Assembly: GCA_004011035.1 (NCBI GenBank)
Contig: CP025734.1
Coordinates: forward strand, 1,758,001 to 1,822,000
Length of the DNA: 64,000 nucleotides
Origin: Bdellovibrio sp. qaytius
Lineage (GTDB): Bacteria; Bdellovibrionota; Bdellovibrionia; Bdellovibrionales; Bdellovibrionaceae
Direction: 5' to 3'
Shown piece by piece: positions 32,389 through 41,486 of the stretch (position 1 is its first letter; each line of letters begins with the position of its first letter). A program made the translations under genes and the position numbers. The notes under the pieces are model-generated. The model saw only the letters and a list, made by a program, of their open reading frames with translations, was not told the DNA's origin and ran no database searches.

Positions 32389-33471
32389 ATGAAAAAAATA
32401 TTTTCGTGCTTACTCTTAAGTTTGTCGATTTCTGCTTTTGCTAAAGCAAAAGATGAAGTTAAACCTTTAATTATTGGCCACCGTGGCGCCTGCGGCTATC
32501 GCCCAGAGCACACTCTAGCTTCATACCAATTAGCTATTGATATGGGAGCCGATTACATCGAGCCCGATCTTGTCAGCACTAAAGACGGAGTTTTAATTGC
32601 TCGTCATGAAAATGATATTTCTGAAACAACAGATGTTGCGACAAAATTTCCAGATCGCAAAACGACCAAAACAATTGATGGAAAATCTGTAACAGGCTGG
32701 TTTACAGAAGATTTTACTTTAAAAGAAATTAAAACTTTACGCGCTAAAGAGCGTTTAGCTTTTCGTGATCAATCTTTTAACGGTCAATTTGAAGTTCCGA
32801 CATTTAAAGAAATTATCGAGCTCGCAAAAACTCAAGGTAAAAAACTAAAAAGAACTATTGGTTTATACCCTGAAACAAAACACCCGACTTATTTTCAAAG
32901 TATTAAACTTTCTTTAGAAGAACCACTCGCTAAAGAATTAAAAACCGCAGGGTTAAACAAAAATTCTTCAGCCGTGTTTATTCAGTCTTTTGAATTAGGC
33001 AGTCTTAAAAAGCTAAAAACTTTAACTAAAAACAAATTGATCTTTTTAATCGACGATCCCGAAGTTGTACCAGCTGATTTTCAAGCCAGTGGTGATAAGC
33101 GCACTTACCTTCAGTTAATGACTCCAGAGGGTTTAAAAGAAATTGCAAAAACGGCTGATGGCATTGGCCCTTATAAACGTTATATCTTAATGACAAAAAT
33201 CACGACTGATAAAAAAGGCGAAAAAACCGAAGAAAGAATCGGTGTAAGCCCTTTAGTTAAATTAGCGCATGCAAACGGTCTATTGGTTCACCCTTACACT
33301 TTTAGAAGCGAAGAGAAGTATTTACTTAAAGATTACAATAAAGACCCACAGGCTGAATATTTAGAGTTTTTTGCCTTAGGTGTTGATGGCGTATTTTCTG
33401 ACTTCGCAGATCAAGCCGTAAAAGCTCGCGAAACTTATTTAAAATCATTAACAAAAAAAGAAACGAGATAA
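32389..33471 (+). CDS. glpQ: Periplasmic glycerophosphodiester phosphodiesterase
   Basis: After a signal peptide (cleavage near AFAKA) the family motif IIGHRGACGYRPEHT, then EPDLVSTKDG and RHEND with the catalytic His pair and metal Glu/Asp, define GDPD. It hydrolyses deacylated phospholipid head groups to glycerol-3-phosphate in the periplasm. It is followed 2 bases later by an ABC importer operon. Length (360) matches GlpQ. Confidence 0.9.
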   Translation: MKKIFSCLLLSLSISAFAKAKDEVKPLIIGHRGACGYRPEHTLASYQLAIDMGADYIEPDLVSTKDGVLIARHENDISETTDVATKFPDRKTTKTIDGKSVTGWFTEDFTLKEIKTLRAKERLAFRDQSFNGQFEVPTFKEIIELAKTQGKKLKRTIGLYPETKHPTYFQSIKLSLEEPLAKELKTAGLNKNSSAVFIQSFELGSLKKLKTLTKNKLIFLIDDPEVVPADFQASGDKRTYLQLMTPEGLKEIAKTADGIGPYKRYILMTKITTDKKGEKTEERIGVSPLVKLAHANGLLVHPYTFRSEEKYLLKDYNKDPQAEYLEFFALGVDGVFSDFADQAVKARETYLKSLTKKETR

Positions 33472-33473
33472 TT

Positions 33474-34466
33474 ATGAAAAGAATTATGTTACTAGCTGTT
33501 ATGGCCTTACTTCCTTTTTCTTGCACAAAGAAAGAAGAAAAAACAAAAGTATGGATTTATACTTCTTTGTATAAAGACACGATCGCTGATATCCAACCAA
33601 AACTTGCGACTGCGTTTCCAGATGTTGATGTTCAGTTTTATCAAGCGGGCTCTGAAGAAGTTGCGGCTAAAGTACAAGCTGAAAACTTAAGTGGTAAAAT
33701 TCAAGCTGATATTTTAATTTCATCAGATCGTTTTTGGTATGAAGACATGGCTTCTCAAAGCAAATTAACAGCTTACAAACCAGCGGGTTCTGAAAAAGTT
33801 GAAGATTTTTTTAAACACCCAGATAACTTTTATGCAGCCCTTAGTTTTCCTGTAATGGTTATTGCTTACAACTCTGAAGCCGTCGCAGAAAAAGACGCTC
33901 CTAAATCTTTTAAAGAACTCGGTGACAGCAAATGGAAAGATAAAGTTTCTACAGGCAGTCCTTTAGCGTCTGGAACTAATTTTACGACTGTAGCTTTCTT
34001 AGCTAAAAAATACGGTTGGGATTTTTTCTCGCAATTACGTAAAAATAACGTGATCTCTGAAGGTGGTAACTCTGGCGTTGTTCGTCGTTTACAATCTAAA
34101 GAACGTCCTGTTGGCGTTGTGCTTTTAGAAAATGTATTACGTTTAACGGCAACTGATGCACGTATTAAATGGGTTATTCCAACTGATGGTGCTGTAATTC
34201 AAACAAATGTATTAGCGATTGTTAAAAAAGATGGCGACCAAGCTAAAACTAAAAAAATCGTTGATTGGATGTTTGGGCCTGAAGGCCAAGCGGCTATGGC
34301 TAGATCATTCATGTACCCATCTGTTCCAGGTAACGCTGCTCCTGTGGGCGCGCCTACATTTGCTGAATTAGAAAAAACAGCTCTTCCTTGGACACGTGAA
34401 TTCATCGCTGAAACTATGAAAACACGCGAAGAGATCAAAGATAAATTTGCGAAAATCATTTTCTAA
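33474..34466 (+). CDS. ABC importer substrate-binding lipoprotein (FbpA/AfuA-type)
   Basis: The signal peptide ends in LPFSCTKK (lipobox). The mature part has the type II periplasmic-binding-protein layout of the Fe(III)/phospho-sugar group (VWIYTSLYKDTI, DIQPKLATAFPDVDVQF, VVFLLENVLRL-like strand). Two Tyr residues expected in FbpA iron sites are not obvious in the usual tandem place, and FbpA-type relatives such as AfuA bind hexose phosphates. With glpQ immediately upstream, a phosphate-ester ligand is more plausible than iron. Inference. Confidence 0.8.
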   Translation: MKRIMLLAVMALLPFSCTKKEEKTKVWIYTSLYKDTIADIQPKLATAFPDVDVQFYQAGSEEVAAKVQAENLSGKIQADILISSDRFWYEDMASQSKLTAYKPAGSEKVEDFFKHPDNFYAALSFPVMVIAYNSEAVAEKDAPKSFKELGDSKWKDKVSTGSPLASGTNFTTVAFLAKKYGWDFFSQLRKNNVISEGGNSGVVRRLQSKERPVGVVLLENVLRLTATDARIKWVIPTDGAVIQTNVLAIVKKDGDQAKTKKIVDWMFGPEGQAAMARSFMYPSVPGNAAPVGAPTFAELEKTALPWTREFIAETMKTREEIKDKFAKIIF

Positions 34467-34468
34467 TT

Positions 34469-36097
34469 GTGATTAAAAAAATAGTTTACGGATTATGTTT
34501 GGTATTTCTTGCGGCGCTTTTTTTAAGCCCGCAAGTTTATCTATACCTTATCCCAAAACTTTCTGATTTTTCATCGGTACTGTTAAATGAAAATACACTT
34601 AAAGCGATTACAAATACTTTATTTGTGTCATTAACAGTGGCGGCTTGCTGTTTACTGATCGGTTTACCTTTAGCTTGGTTACTGACGCGAACAAATTTAC
34701 CTTATAAGAGTTTTTTTCGTTCTGGGTTTTGTTTACCTTATGCCATCCCTCCTTTTGTAGGAGCGATCGGTTGGATTATTTTAGCTAATCCTACAAGTGG
34801 CGTTTTAAACCAATGGCTTGGTTTACATTTAAATATTTACTCTTACGCTGGCTTAATTTGGGTTGAAACCAGTTTTCTTTTTACCTTTGTATTGCTGACG
34901 GCACTGACTGTGTTAGACCAAATGGATTCTTCACTTGAAGAGGCCGCAAGACTTTCGGGGGCAAATGGCTTACGGGTCTTTATTGATATTGCACTTCCGT
35001 TATTAAAGCCCGCGATCTTAAGTGGATTTTTACTTTCTTTTTTAGCCACAGCTGCAAGCTTTGGTGTACCTGCCTTAATCGGTGGGCCTGCGCGTATTTA
35101 TTTAATGACGACGCAGATTTACACGTATCAACGCATGGGCACCGCTAACGGGCTACAAATGAGTATCGCAGTTTCTGTTATTCTGGGTATTGCGACTTTA
35201 GTTTTACTTTACGGAACACAATTATTTTTTAGCAGCAGCAAAAACTATACTGTAGGCGGCAAAACTTCTAGGCCATCACTGGTTCCATTAAATGGCTGGA
35301 AAAAACCGGTCACTGTTTTTTTATCAATATTATTATTTATTATTTTTATACTTCCGTTATGTGGAGTTTTACTTTCAGCTTTAAGTGCTGTTCAAGGTTC
35401 ATGGACACTATCGGGTTTAACTTTAGATAATTTTGACCGCGTGGTTTTTGAAACCGAAGAAACGGCGCGCGCCTTAAGACAGTCTTTATTTTTAGGTTTA
35501 GGAAGTGCTTTAATTTGCACAGCGTTTGCTTTTATCTTTAATTATTTTATTTATCGAACAAAATGGTTCGGTAGAACTTTTGCGAGCGTTATTGCCAGTA
35601 TGCCGTTTTCAACTCCGGGCACTGTTTTAGCATTAGCTTTTATTTTATCTTTCAGCCGAGGTTTTTTCGGCATCGGGCCGTCGTTATACAATACTTTATT
35701 TCTGATCTTACTGGCCTACATTGTTAAATATATGAGTTTAAGTATCAAAACTGTGGGCGATGGCTATCAGCAGATTCACCCGTCTTTAGAAGAAGCCGCT
35801 CGCATCTCTGGTGCTGACTGGTGGACGATCATGAAGACGATCTACTTACCTCTTTTAAAAACAGCCCTGATTGCTTCGATGTTCTTAGTTTTTATGCCAG
35901 TCATTAGTGAACTGACAATGACAATCCTTCTTACAGGCCCTGGTTTAGAAACGATTGGAACACTGATTTTTTCACTGCAAGAGTATTCTGATATGAGTGG
36001 CGGCGGAGCTTCGGTGTTATCGATCATTGTTGTTATGTTTATTTTAATTCTGAATTTTAGTTTAAAGTTTTTATCAAAGGGTCGGTACGGTCTATGA
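34469..36097 (+). CDS. ABC importer permease, fused double domain
   Basis: It starts with GTG 2 bases after the binding-protein stop. The 542-residue protein has two homologous BPD_transp_1 halves (about 1-270 and 285-540), each with an EAA-type loop (LEEAARLSGANGLRVF near 155-170; LEEAARISGADWWTIM near 435-450). About 12 membrane helices. Fused permeases of this type are typical of FbpB/AfuB importers. The stop overlaps the start of the ATPase gene (ATGA). Confidence 0.88.
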   Translation: MIKKIVYGLCLVFLAALFLSPQVYLYLIPKLSDFSSVLLNENTLKAITNTLFVSLTVAACCLLIGLPLAWLLTRTNLPYKSFFRSGFCLPYAIPPFVGAIGWIILANPTSGVLNQWLGLHLNIYSYAGLIWVETSFLFTFVLLTALTVLDQMDSSLEEAARLSGANGLRVFIDIALPLLKPAILSGFLLSFLATAASFGVPALIGGPARIYLMTTQIYTYQRMGTANGLQMSIAVSVILGIATLVLLYGTQLFFSSSKNYTVGGKTSRPSLVPLNGWKKPVTVFLSILLFIIFILPLCGVLLSALSAVQGSWTLSGLTLDNFDRVVFETEETARALRQSLFLGLGSALICTAFAFIFNYFIYRTKWFGRTFASVIASMPFSTPGTVLALAFILSFSRGFFGIGPSLYNTLFLILLAYIVKYMSLSIKTVGDGYQQIHPSLEEAARISGADWWTIMKTIYLPLLKTALIASMFLVFMPVISELTMTILLTGPGLETIGTLIFSLQEYSDMSGGGASVLSIIVVMFILILNFSLKFLSKGRYGL

Positions 36098-36828
36098 GTA
36101 AAGTCGTTTTTGAAAAAGTCGGCAAAAAGTATTTAAGCACCTGGGCTGTTAAAGATATTGATCTTACAATCGAAAATGGTGAATTCGTCAGTTTCTTAGG
36201 GCCCTCTGGTTGTGGTAAAACCACGACTTTAAGAATGATCGCAGGCTTAGAAGAAAACTCGCACGGTAAAATTTATTTTGATTCTGATGTGGTTTCTGAT
36301 CCGTTAATTAAAAGTTTTATGTTACCCGAAAAAAGAAATGTCGGAATGGTCTTTCAATCTTATGCCGTTTGGCCGCATATGAATGTTTTTGATAACATTG
36401 CCTACCCGTTAAAACTTAAAAAATTAAAAAAAGAACAAATCAAAGCTGACGTCGAAAAAATGATGTCTATCGTTGAGTTGTCAGGTTTAGAGTTACGCAA
36501 ATCAAGCGAGCTTTCTGGTGGCCAACAACAACGCGTAGCCTTAGCGCGTGGTTTAGTGATGAAGCCCCGTATTTTATTATTAGATGAACCGCTTTCAAAT
36601 TTAGATGCTAAACTGCGTGAAAAAATGCGCAAAGATATCAGAAAAATCCAACAGGATTTAAAATTAACGATGGTGTATGTCACGCATGATCAAAAAGAAG
36701 CTTTTCAAATGAGTGATAAAGTCGTTGTGATGAATCAAGGCCGCATAGAACAAATCGGCGCGCCAGCTGATATCCAAAAAAGCCCCATTTCAGAATTTGT
36801 GGCTGATTTTATTCGCTCTGGAGAATAG
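36094..36828 (+). CDS. ABC importer ATP-binding protein (FbpC/PotA-type)
   Basis: Walker A (GPSGCGKTT), Q-loop (VFQSYAVWPHM), signature LSGGQQQR and Walker B (ILLLDEPLSNLD) plus H-loop (VTHDQ) are all intact. At 244 residues it lacks the long C-terminal regulatory TOBE domain of PotA/FbpC, which usually makes 330-350 residues, so it is a short version. It overlaps the permease gene by 4 bases and energises that importer. Confidence 0.9.
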   Translation: MSKVVFEKVGKKYLSTWAVKDIDLTIENGEFVSFLGPSGCGKTTTLRMIAGLEENSHGKIYFDSDVVSDPLIKSFMLPEKRNVGMVFQSYAVWPHMNVFDNIAYPLKLKKLKKEQIKADVEKMMSIVELSGLELRKSSELSGGQQQRVALARGLVMKPRILLLDEPLSNLDAKLREKMRKDIRKIQQDLKLTMVYVTHDQKEAFQMSDKVVVMNQGRIEQIGAPADIQKSPISEFVADFIRSGE

Positions 36829-36848
36829 TCTAACCCAAAGGAGTTTCT

Positions 36849-37838
36849 ATGAAATATATACTAGCCAGTCTGTTCCTATTTTCAACAGCCTACGCCGGCG
36901 TTAACGACGACATTTACGCTTATAATTATTGGGGTCGAGAGATCATAAAAGATTATGCCGCCGAAATCTATGCATCTCCTTTTAATGTTTTACCTGATGC
37001 AAGTGATACCAATAAGTGCATGCCCGTTTACAACAACGCTATCAAAAATGGCGTAATGGATATTCGCTATGCCTTAGGATATTTCGATGACTCACAAGGT
37101 ATAGACATTATCTGGAATGGAAAAAACTGGGGCCTATCGCCAAGTATCGAAATTGGAATGTTTAATTCTATTCGCGGCAAATTATCAGAGCCTTGTAAAA
37201 AACGCGAACAGTTAAATCTATGTGGCTTTACTGAAAGCGGAGACCCAAGCTTAGGAAAAGTTCTCTTACAAAAACGAATTACTCTTTTAAAGAATAGCGT
37301 TTTAGTTAAAATCGAATTAACTCAAGCCTCAGCTTCAGAATCATTTGTTGCAAATCAAAGTTCACTGAAAGAACGCCAAGCTTTTTTAACGGCACAGTCT
37401 GAAGAAAGTTACTTTGGTGGTATCGGCAAAGCTGACATCGTTATTTACAATGGTCATTCAAGAAATGGTGGTGGCCCAGATTTTAACCCACCTGTTTTAA
37501 ATAAAGATTTGCATGTGGACTACAGTGGCTACTATCAGAAAAAGCGCATTGGAATTTCACGCGTTTTGAAATTGATCAAAGCGTCTGATAAAAAAGATGG
37601 TATTTTAACGTTCTTTTCTTGTTACTCAAAAAAACATTTTTACAATGACATCATGCTAGCTAATCCGAAGCAAAAATTAGTTTTATCTGCCGACACGATC
37701 AATTATTTTGATTCACTCAAGGCTTCAATGGGCTATCTTGAAGGCTTTTTGCGCGGAGCTTGCGGGCAAGATCTAGCTGACATTGCCAAACAAGGTGAAC
37801 ATATTAAATCAGGATTTTTAGGATCACAAATTCAATAG
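36849..37838 (+). CDS. Secreted protein with caspase-like (clan CD) His/Cys motif pair
   Basis: A signal peptide (MKYILASLFLFSTAYA) leads a 329-residue protein of no recognised family. A hydrophobic strand followed by NGHS (IVIYNGHSRNGGG, H203) and, 55 residues later, a second hydrophobic strand ending in SCYS (ILTFFSCYS, C258) reproduce the order and spacing of the catalytic His-Cys dyad of clan CD proteases (caspase, gingipain, C25/C11/C80). Good RBS (aaggag) upstream. It may be a secreted protease or a catalytically different relative. Four Cys (C57, C116, C125 and C258) are visible before residue 270. Confidence 0.6.
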   Translation: MKYILASLFLFSTAYAGVNDDIYAYNYWGREIIKDYAAEIYASPFNVLPDASDTNKCMPVYNNAIKNGVMDIRYALGYFDDSQGIDIIWNGKNWGLSPSIEIGMFNSIRGKLSEPCKKREQLNLCGFTESGDPSLGKVLLQKRITLLKNSVLVKIELTQASASESFVANQSSLKERQAFLTAQSEESYFGGIGKADIVIYNGHSRNGGGPDFNPPVLNKDLHVDYSGYYQKKRIGISRVLKLIKASDKKDGILTFFSCYSKKHFYNDIMLANPKQKLVLSADTINYFDSLKASMGYLEGFLRGACGQDLADIAKQGEHIKSGFLGSQIQ

Positions 37839-37848
37839 AACTAAATAA

Positions 37849-39273
37849 TTATTGCGGCGGTTGTGGTTTATTAAAACCCGAGCGCTGCATTTGCCCCCAG
37901 GCTTTTTTACCTTGCCAATAATCAATCAAACCTTGAATGCGCCACCACATATTCATTTGGCGATAACCAAACGCTTCGATAAAACTAATTCCAATGAGAC
38001 TCAAAAACTGAGTCACTTTCGGGTATTTTGAAAAGTAAACTTCGCCTAAAATAACCGACGCAATACTCATAATTACGCCGTACAAAACGCCGGCGATAAA
38101 AAATAACATAAATGTTTCTTGATCAAGAAATTGAAAAGTAAAACCTACGATCAATGCAACATAAGAGAAGACCTCAACAACGGGCCCTAATAATTCTACG
38201 AAAATATAATAAGGAATAGCGAAAAAGCCTAAAAATCCAAACTTAGGATTAAAAAACATATCTTTATTTTTCATTAACGTATCTGCAAGACCACGCTGCC
38301 AGCGGTTACGTTGACGCTGTAACACTGAAACCGTTTCTGGAGCTTCTGTCCAACACACAGGATCAGGAACAAACACCACACGATACGGCTCTTTTAAAAG
38401 ACGATAATAACGGTGAATACGAACAACAAGCTCCATGTCTTCGCCGATTGATCCCTCAAGGTAGCCGCCAATTTTTTTAACAGCGTCGCGTGAAAATAAT
38501 CCAAACGCCCCAGAAACCACAAGTGTCGCATTAAATACATTCCACCCAATACGACCACATAAAAAGGCGCGTGTGTATTCGATCACCTGCATAAGCGGTA
38601 AATATTTTTCTGGCAGCTGCGCATCGATAACTCGCCCATGTTTGATCGTTGAACCGTTCGCGATACGAATTGTTCCGCCACTGGCGATTGTTCTTTTCGG
38701 GTCTTCAATAAATGGAACTACGATTCTTAATAAGGCATCAGATTCTAAAACTGAATCAGAATCAACGGCACAAAAAACATCCATTTGTGAAAAACCAATT
38801 CCCATATTAAGAGCATCTGCTTTTCCGCCATTTTCTTTATCAATAACAATTAAATTAGGATGTAATTTAGATCTATAGGTTCCGCGAATTTTTGTTTTTG
38901 AAAGTAGATCATCATAAAACATTTCTTCAGGTTCTAACATAAATGTTTCTTTAAGTTTCGCTAGCGTTTGATCTTTTGAACCATCATTGATCACGATCAC
39001 TTCGTATTTTGGATAATCAAGCATCATGAATGATTTAATAGATTCACTGATTGTGGCTTCTTCGTTATAGGCTGGTGCCAATACCGAAATACTGGGCGCA
39101 AAAACTGAAAAGCGCTCTTTCATACTTTCAATCAGTTGACGAGTGCGCAGCTGTTTTTTAATCGATAAAATCGCTAACACTAATAAAATAAAATAAATCG
39201 TATTCACCGTGAAAAAATAATAAATTGAAAACTTAAAATACGTGAGTGTCGCGCCAATTAGCCATTCTTTCAT
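37849..39273 (-). CDS. Processive family-2 glycosyltransferase (polysaccharide synthase)
   Basis: An N-terminal membrane helix is followed by a GT-A domain with LAPAYNEEATI (nucleotide binding), DSDSVLE (D-x-D), GEDMELVVR (catalytic Asp) and QRNRW (QxxRW), and C-terminal helices (about 345-430). This is the bacterial cellulose/PNAG/HA-synthase-type architecture. It has no PilZ domain. It is the last of a three-gene transcript (receiver, HEAT protein, synthase) with 1-3 base gaps. Polymer identity unknown, PgaC-like at the level of the fold. Confidence 0.88.
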   Translation of the reverse strand: MKEWLIGATLTYFKFSIYYFFTVNTIYFILLVLAILSIKKQLRTRQLIESMKERFSVFAPSISVLAPAYNEEATISESIKSFMMLDYPKYEVIVINDGSKDQTLAKLKETFMLEPEEMFYDDLLSKTKIRGTYRSKLHPNLIVIDKENGGKADALNMGIGFSQMDVFCAVDSDSVLESDALLRIVVPFIEDPKRTIASGGTIRIANGSTIKHGRVIDAQLPEKYLPLMQVIEYTRAFLCGRIGWNVFNATLVVSGAFGLFSRDAVKKIGGYLEGSIGEDMELVVRIHRYYRLLKEPYRVVFVPDPVCWTEAPETVSVLQRQRNRWQRGLADTLMKNKDMFFNPKFGFLGFFAIPYYIFVELLGPVVEVFSYVALIVGFTFQFLDQETFMLFFIAGVLYGVIMSIASVILGEVYFSKYPKVTQFLSLIGISFIEAFGYRQMNMWWRIQGLIDYWQGKKAWGQMQRSGFNKPQPPQ

Positions 39274-39276
39274 ATT

Positions 39277-40251
39277 TTAGGCTGCACTTTTCTGGATTTT
39301 TCGAATAACCCTTTGCACTTCAACTTCATGATCTGTTTTTTTGAAGTTTTCTAAAATTTCAGAAAGTTTTTCATCACCTAAAATCGACAAGGTGTAAATC
39401 GCATGCGCGCGCACTTTGGCAGACCCATGCGAAAGCAAAGGATGAATTGCATTGATCACCGCTGGATCTGAAATTAACGCAATGGCCTCTAAAATCTTAA
39501 CTAAATACGCTTCTGAGTATTCGTTTGGTTTTTTTAAAATAACTTCTAACTGCGGAATAACTTGATAACCCTGAAGGGTTCCTAATACCTGAACACAGGC
39601 CATAGCCATTTCTTCGTTTTTAGAAATTTTCAAATAATCACAAATAGCTTCGACTGAATAATTTTGTCCGATATTGCTAATCACTTCTAAAAGAGCTGTT
39701 TGCCGTCTTAAGCTGACGCGTTCAAGAGAAGTAAATAACATAGCAGCGCTTACGTTTTGCGGTAAGCGACTTAAGGCGCGCGTAGCTTCAAGAGCAACAA
39801 GTGAATTTGTATCTTCAATAGCCTTTAAAAAAATTGAACGCGAATTTGGCAGTGCCAATACATCAATTCTAATTAAAGCGCGAAGTCTGCGCCACCAGTA
39901 GCGTGATTTAACATGAATACAATCTTGCGCGAAGAAATTCATCTCTACATAATGACGAACCATCGTATCACGCTCAGGCCCTGTTAAGACTTTAATTTGG
40001 CTTAATAAAACTTCGCGATAAATAGCTTGATCCCACCAAAACAAAACTGTTTTTCTTTTGGCACTTGGTTCTGCAAATAAAATACCGATCACTCTGTCGG
40101 TAAATTGATCAACTTTTTTGGCTTCGTATTTTCGCCAAAATTTTCTAAGAATTAAATAGGCAATGGTTGTAACCATACCTGCGTGTAACATCACAGTCTG
40201 AAAGATGACGACTTGGCCAATGAATGTTTCAGTCAACGCAGCCCATAGCAT
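39277..40251 (-). CDS. Membrane-anchored HEAT-repeat protein
   Basis: A membrane helix (about 10-33) is followed by a cytoplasmic alpha-solenoid of HEAT/Armadillo-like repeats, for example ALEATRALSRLP, AMACVQVLGTL, SAKVRAHAIYTLSILGD. It is a scaffold with no visible enzymatic motif. It lies between the CheY-like and glycosyltransferase genes with gaps of 1 and 3 bases. Likely it links regulation or assembly to the polysaccharide synthase, an inference from context. Confidence 0.75.
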   Translation of the reverse strand: MLWAALTETFIGQVVIFQTVMLHAGMVTTIAYLILRKFWRKYEAKKVDQFTDRVIGILFAEPSAKRKTVLFWWDQAIYREVLLSQIKVLTGPERDTMVRHYVEMNFFAQDCIHVKSRYWWRRLRALIRIDVLALPNSRSIFLKAIEDTNSLVALEATRALSRLPQNVSAAMLFTSLERVSLRRQTALLEVISNIGQNYSVEAICDYLKISKNEEMAMACVQVLGTLQGYQVIPQLEVILKKPNEYSEAYLVKILEAIALISDPAVINAIHPLLSHGSAKVRAHAIYTLSILGDEKLSEILENFKKTDHEVEVQRVIRKIQKSAA

Positions 40252-40252
40252 T

Positions 40253-40630
40253 TTATGCGGCCTTTTGATTAAACACTAGCTTTACGTGAGCTAACACGAC
40301 AGAAGGCGAAAATGGTTTTTTGATATAATATAAAGCGCCCGATTCAATTCCACGCAAAACATCTTCATCATTTTGAACGCCCGTAAGCACAATCGTTGGA
40401 GGCAAAATATTTTCATTTTTTAAACGTGTGAGTAATTCAAAGCCTGACATTCCTGGCATCATCACATCAGTAATAAGTAGATCATACTTAACTCCTGATT
40501 TAATGGCCTCATAAGCTTTTACACCATCTGTGACCCAATGGAGCTTATATCCAGCACGTCCAAGCGTAGCTTGTAAAATACGTGCATGAACTTCACCGTC
40601 TTCTGCTAATAAAATATGTTTTTCTGACAC
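40253..40630 (-). CDS. Single-domain response regulator (CheY-like)
   Basis: A GTG start with a clear RBS (aggag). The 125-residue protein is a bare receiver: acidic pair ED (LLAEDG), phospho-Asp in LITDVMMPGMSG, Thr in VLTGV and Lys in YIKKPFSP. No output domain, so it acts by protein-protein contact, likely on the HEAT protein or synthase encoded downstream. It is the first gene of the 37849-40630 transcript. Confidence 0.88.
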   Translation of the reverse strand: MSEKHILLAEDGEVHARILQATLGRAGYKLHWVTDGVKAYEAIKSGVKYDLLITDVMMPGMSGFELLTRLKNENILPPTIVLTGVQNDEDVLRGIESGALYYIKKPFSPSVVLAHVKLVFNQKAA

Positions 40631-40697
40631 TGAAAAACTCCTGTTCGCTGACCTCTAATTATCGGTAATTTCAGGTCATTTCTCAAGACAGAGAATA

Positions 40698-41486
40698 CTA
40701 AAATCTTTTATCGATTCCCATTGAGTAACTCGTGCGATTTCGGAAAACATCATCACGAATTTCCTCTCTTTCTAGACCTAGGCCTAGACTTAATACCCAT
40801 GTAGGTTTTACTTCAAAATGTGAATCTATTGATATTCTTTTTGAATCAAGGGCCACGACATCACTTGATGTGCCCAACTGAGACAACGAACGACCACTGC
40901 CAATTAAAATCGATACATAATCTTCATCACCAAAATATCTACGCACCTGAAGATTTGCTGATCCTGAATTACCTAGCTCATCAGGCACACTGTTTAAACG
41001 AAGAAGGTAATAATAGTTACCTGAATATTTTCCGACTGAGCCTGTATAAATATTTACATGTGAAGAATAGTTTAAACGTCTAAAACCCAATGAGGCTTCC
41101 CAAGACTGCGGTAGGCTTTGATAAATCTCTGCACCGTAACGTTGATTCGGAAATAAATCTTCGTTTGACCAACCCACGTTGACATACATATACGTGCCAT
41201 CACGTAATCTTGGATACGCATCGATTTCAAATTGTTTGCCGTTATTACCAAAGCGCGCCGCATGATTAACTCTTGCTATCATTGAACCAAAAGAAAATTT
41301 TCTACCGATTGAAATAGAAGATGCATTCCAATCATCATAACCTTGATCAAACGTATCTTTAGAAGCCCCAACAGAAACCGTATTTAAAGTTTCATCAGCC
41401 GCAAAAACATTACAAACGAAGGCCGTACAAATTATATAAATCCAAAAGTTTTTCACGAATAAGTTTTTCATTTTCAGTTTTTTCAT
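40698..41486 (-). CDS. YaiO-like outer-membrane beta-barrel
   Basis: The signal peptide (cleavage near VFAADE) is followed by beta-strand repeats that match YaiO-family barrels: SIGRKFSFGSMIARVN, MYVNVGWSNEDLFPNQRYGAEIYQSLPQSWEASLGFRRL, LQVRRYFGDEDYVSILIGSGRS, ending in an aromatic residue (MGIDKRF). The alternative start at 41471 is equally plausible. It overlaps the sulfatase-like gene by about 77 bases, a long coupled overlap. YaiO family members accompany exopolysaccharide gene sets in Proteobacteria. Confidence 0.75.
   Translation of the reverse strand: MKKLKMKNLFVKNFWIYIICTAFVCNVFAADETLNTVSVGASKDTFDQGYDDWNASSISIGRKFSFGSMIARVNHAARFGNNGKQFEIDAYPRLRDGTYMYVNVGWSNEDLFPNQRYGAEIYQSLPQSWEASLGFRRLNYSSHVNIYTGSVGKYSGNYYYLLRLNSVPDELGNSGSANLQVRRYFGDEDYVSILIGSGRSLSQLGTSSDVVALDSKRISIDSHFEVKPTWVLSLGLGLEREEIRDDVFRNRTSYSMGIDKRF

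Noticed and set aside
32389-36828. Plain iron importer assignment
   Set aside because: Two adjacent iron-site Tyr are not evident and glpQ coupling argues for a phosphate ester; left open.
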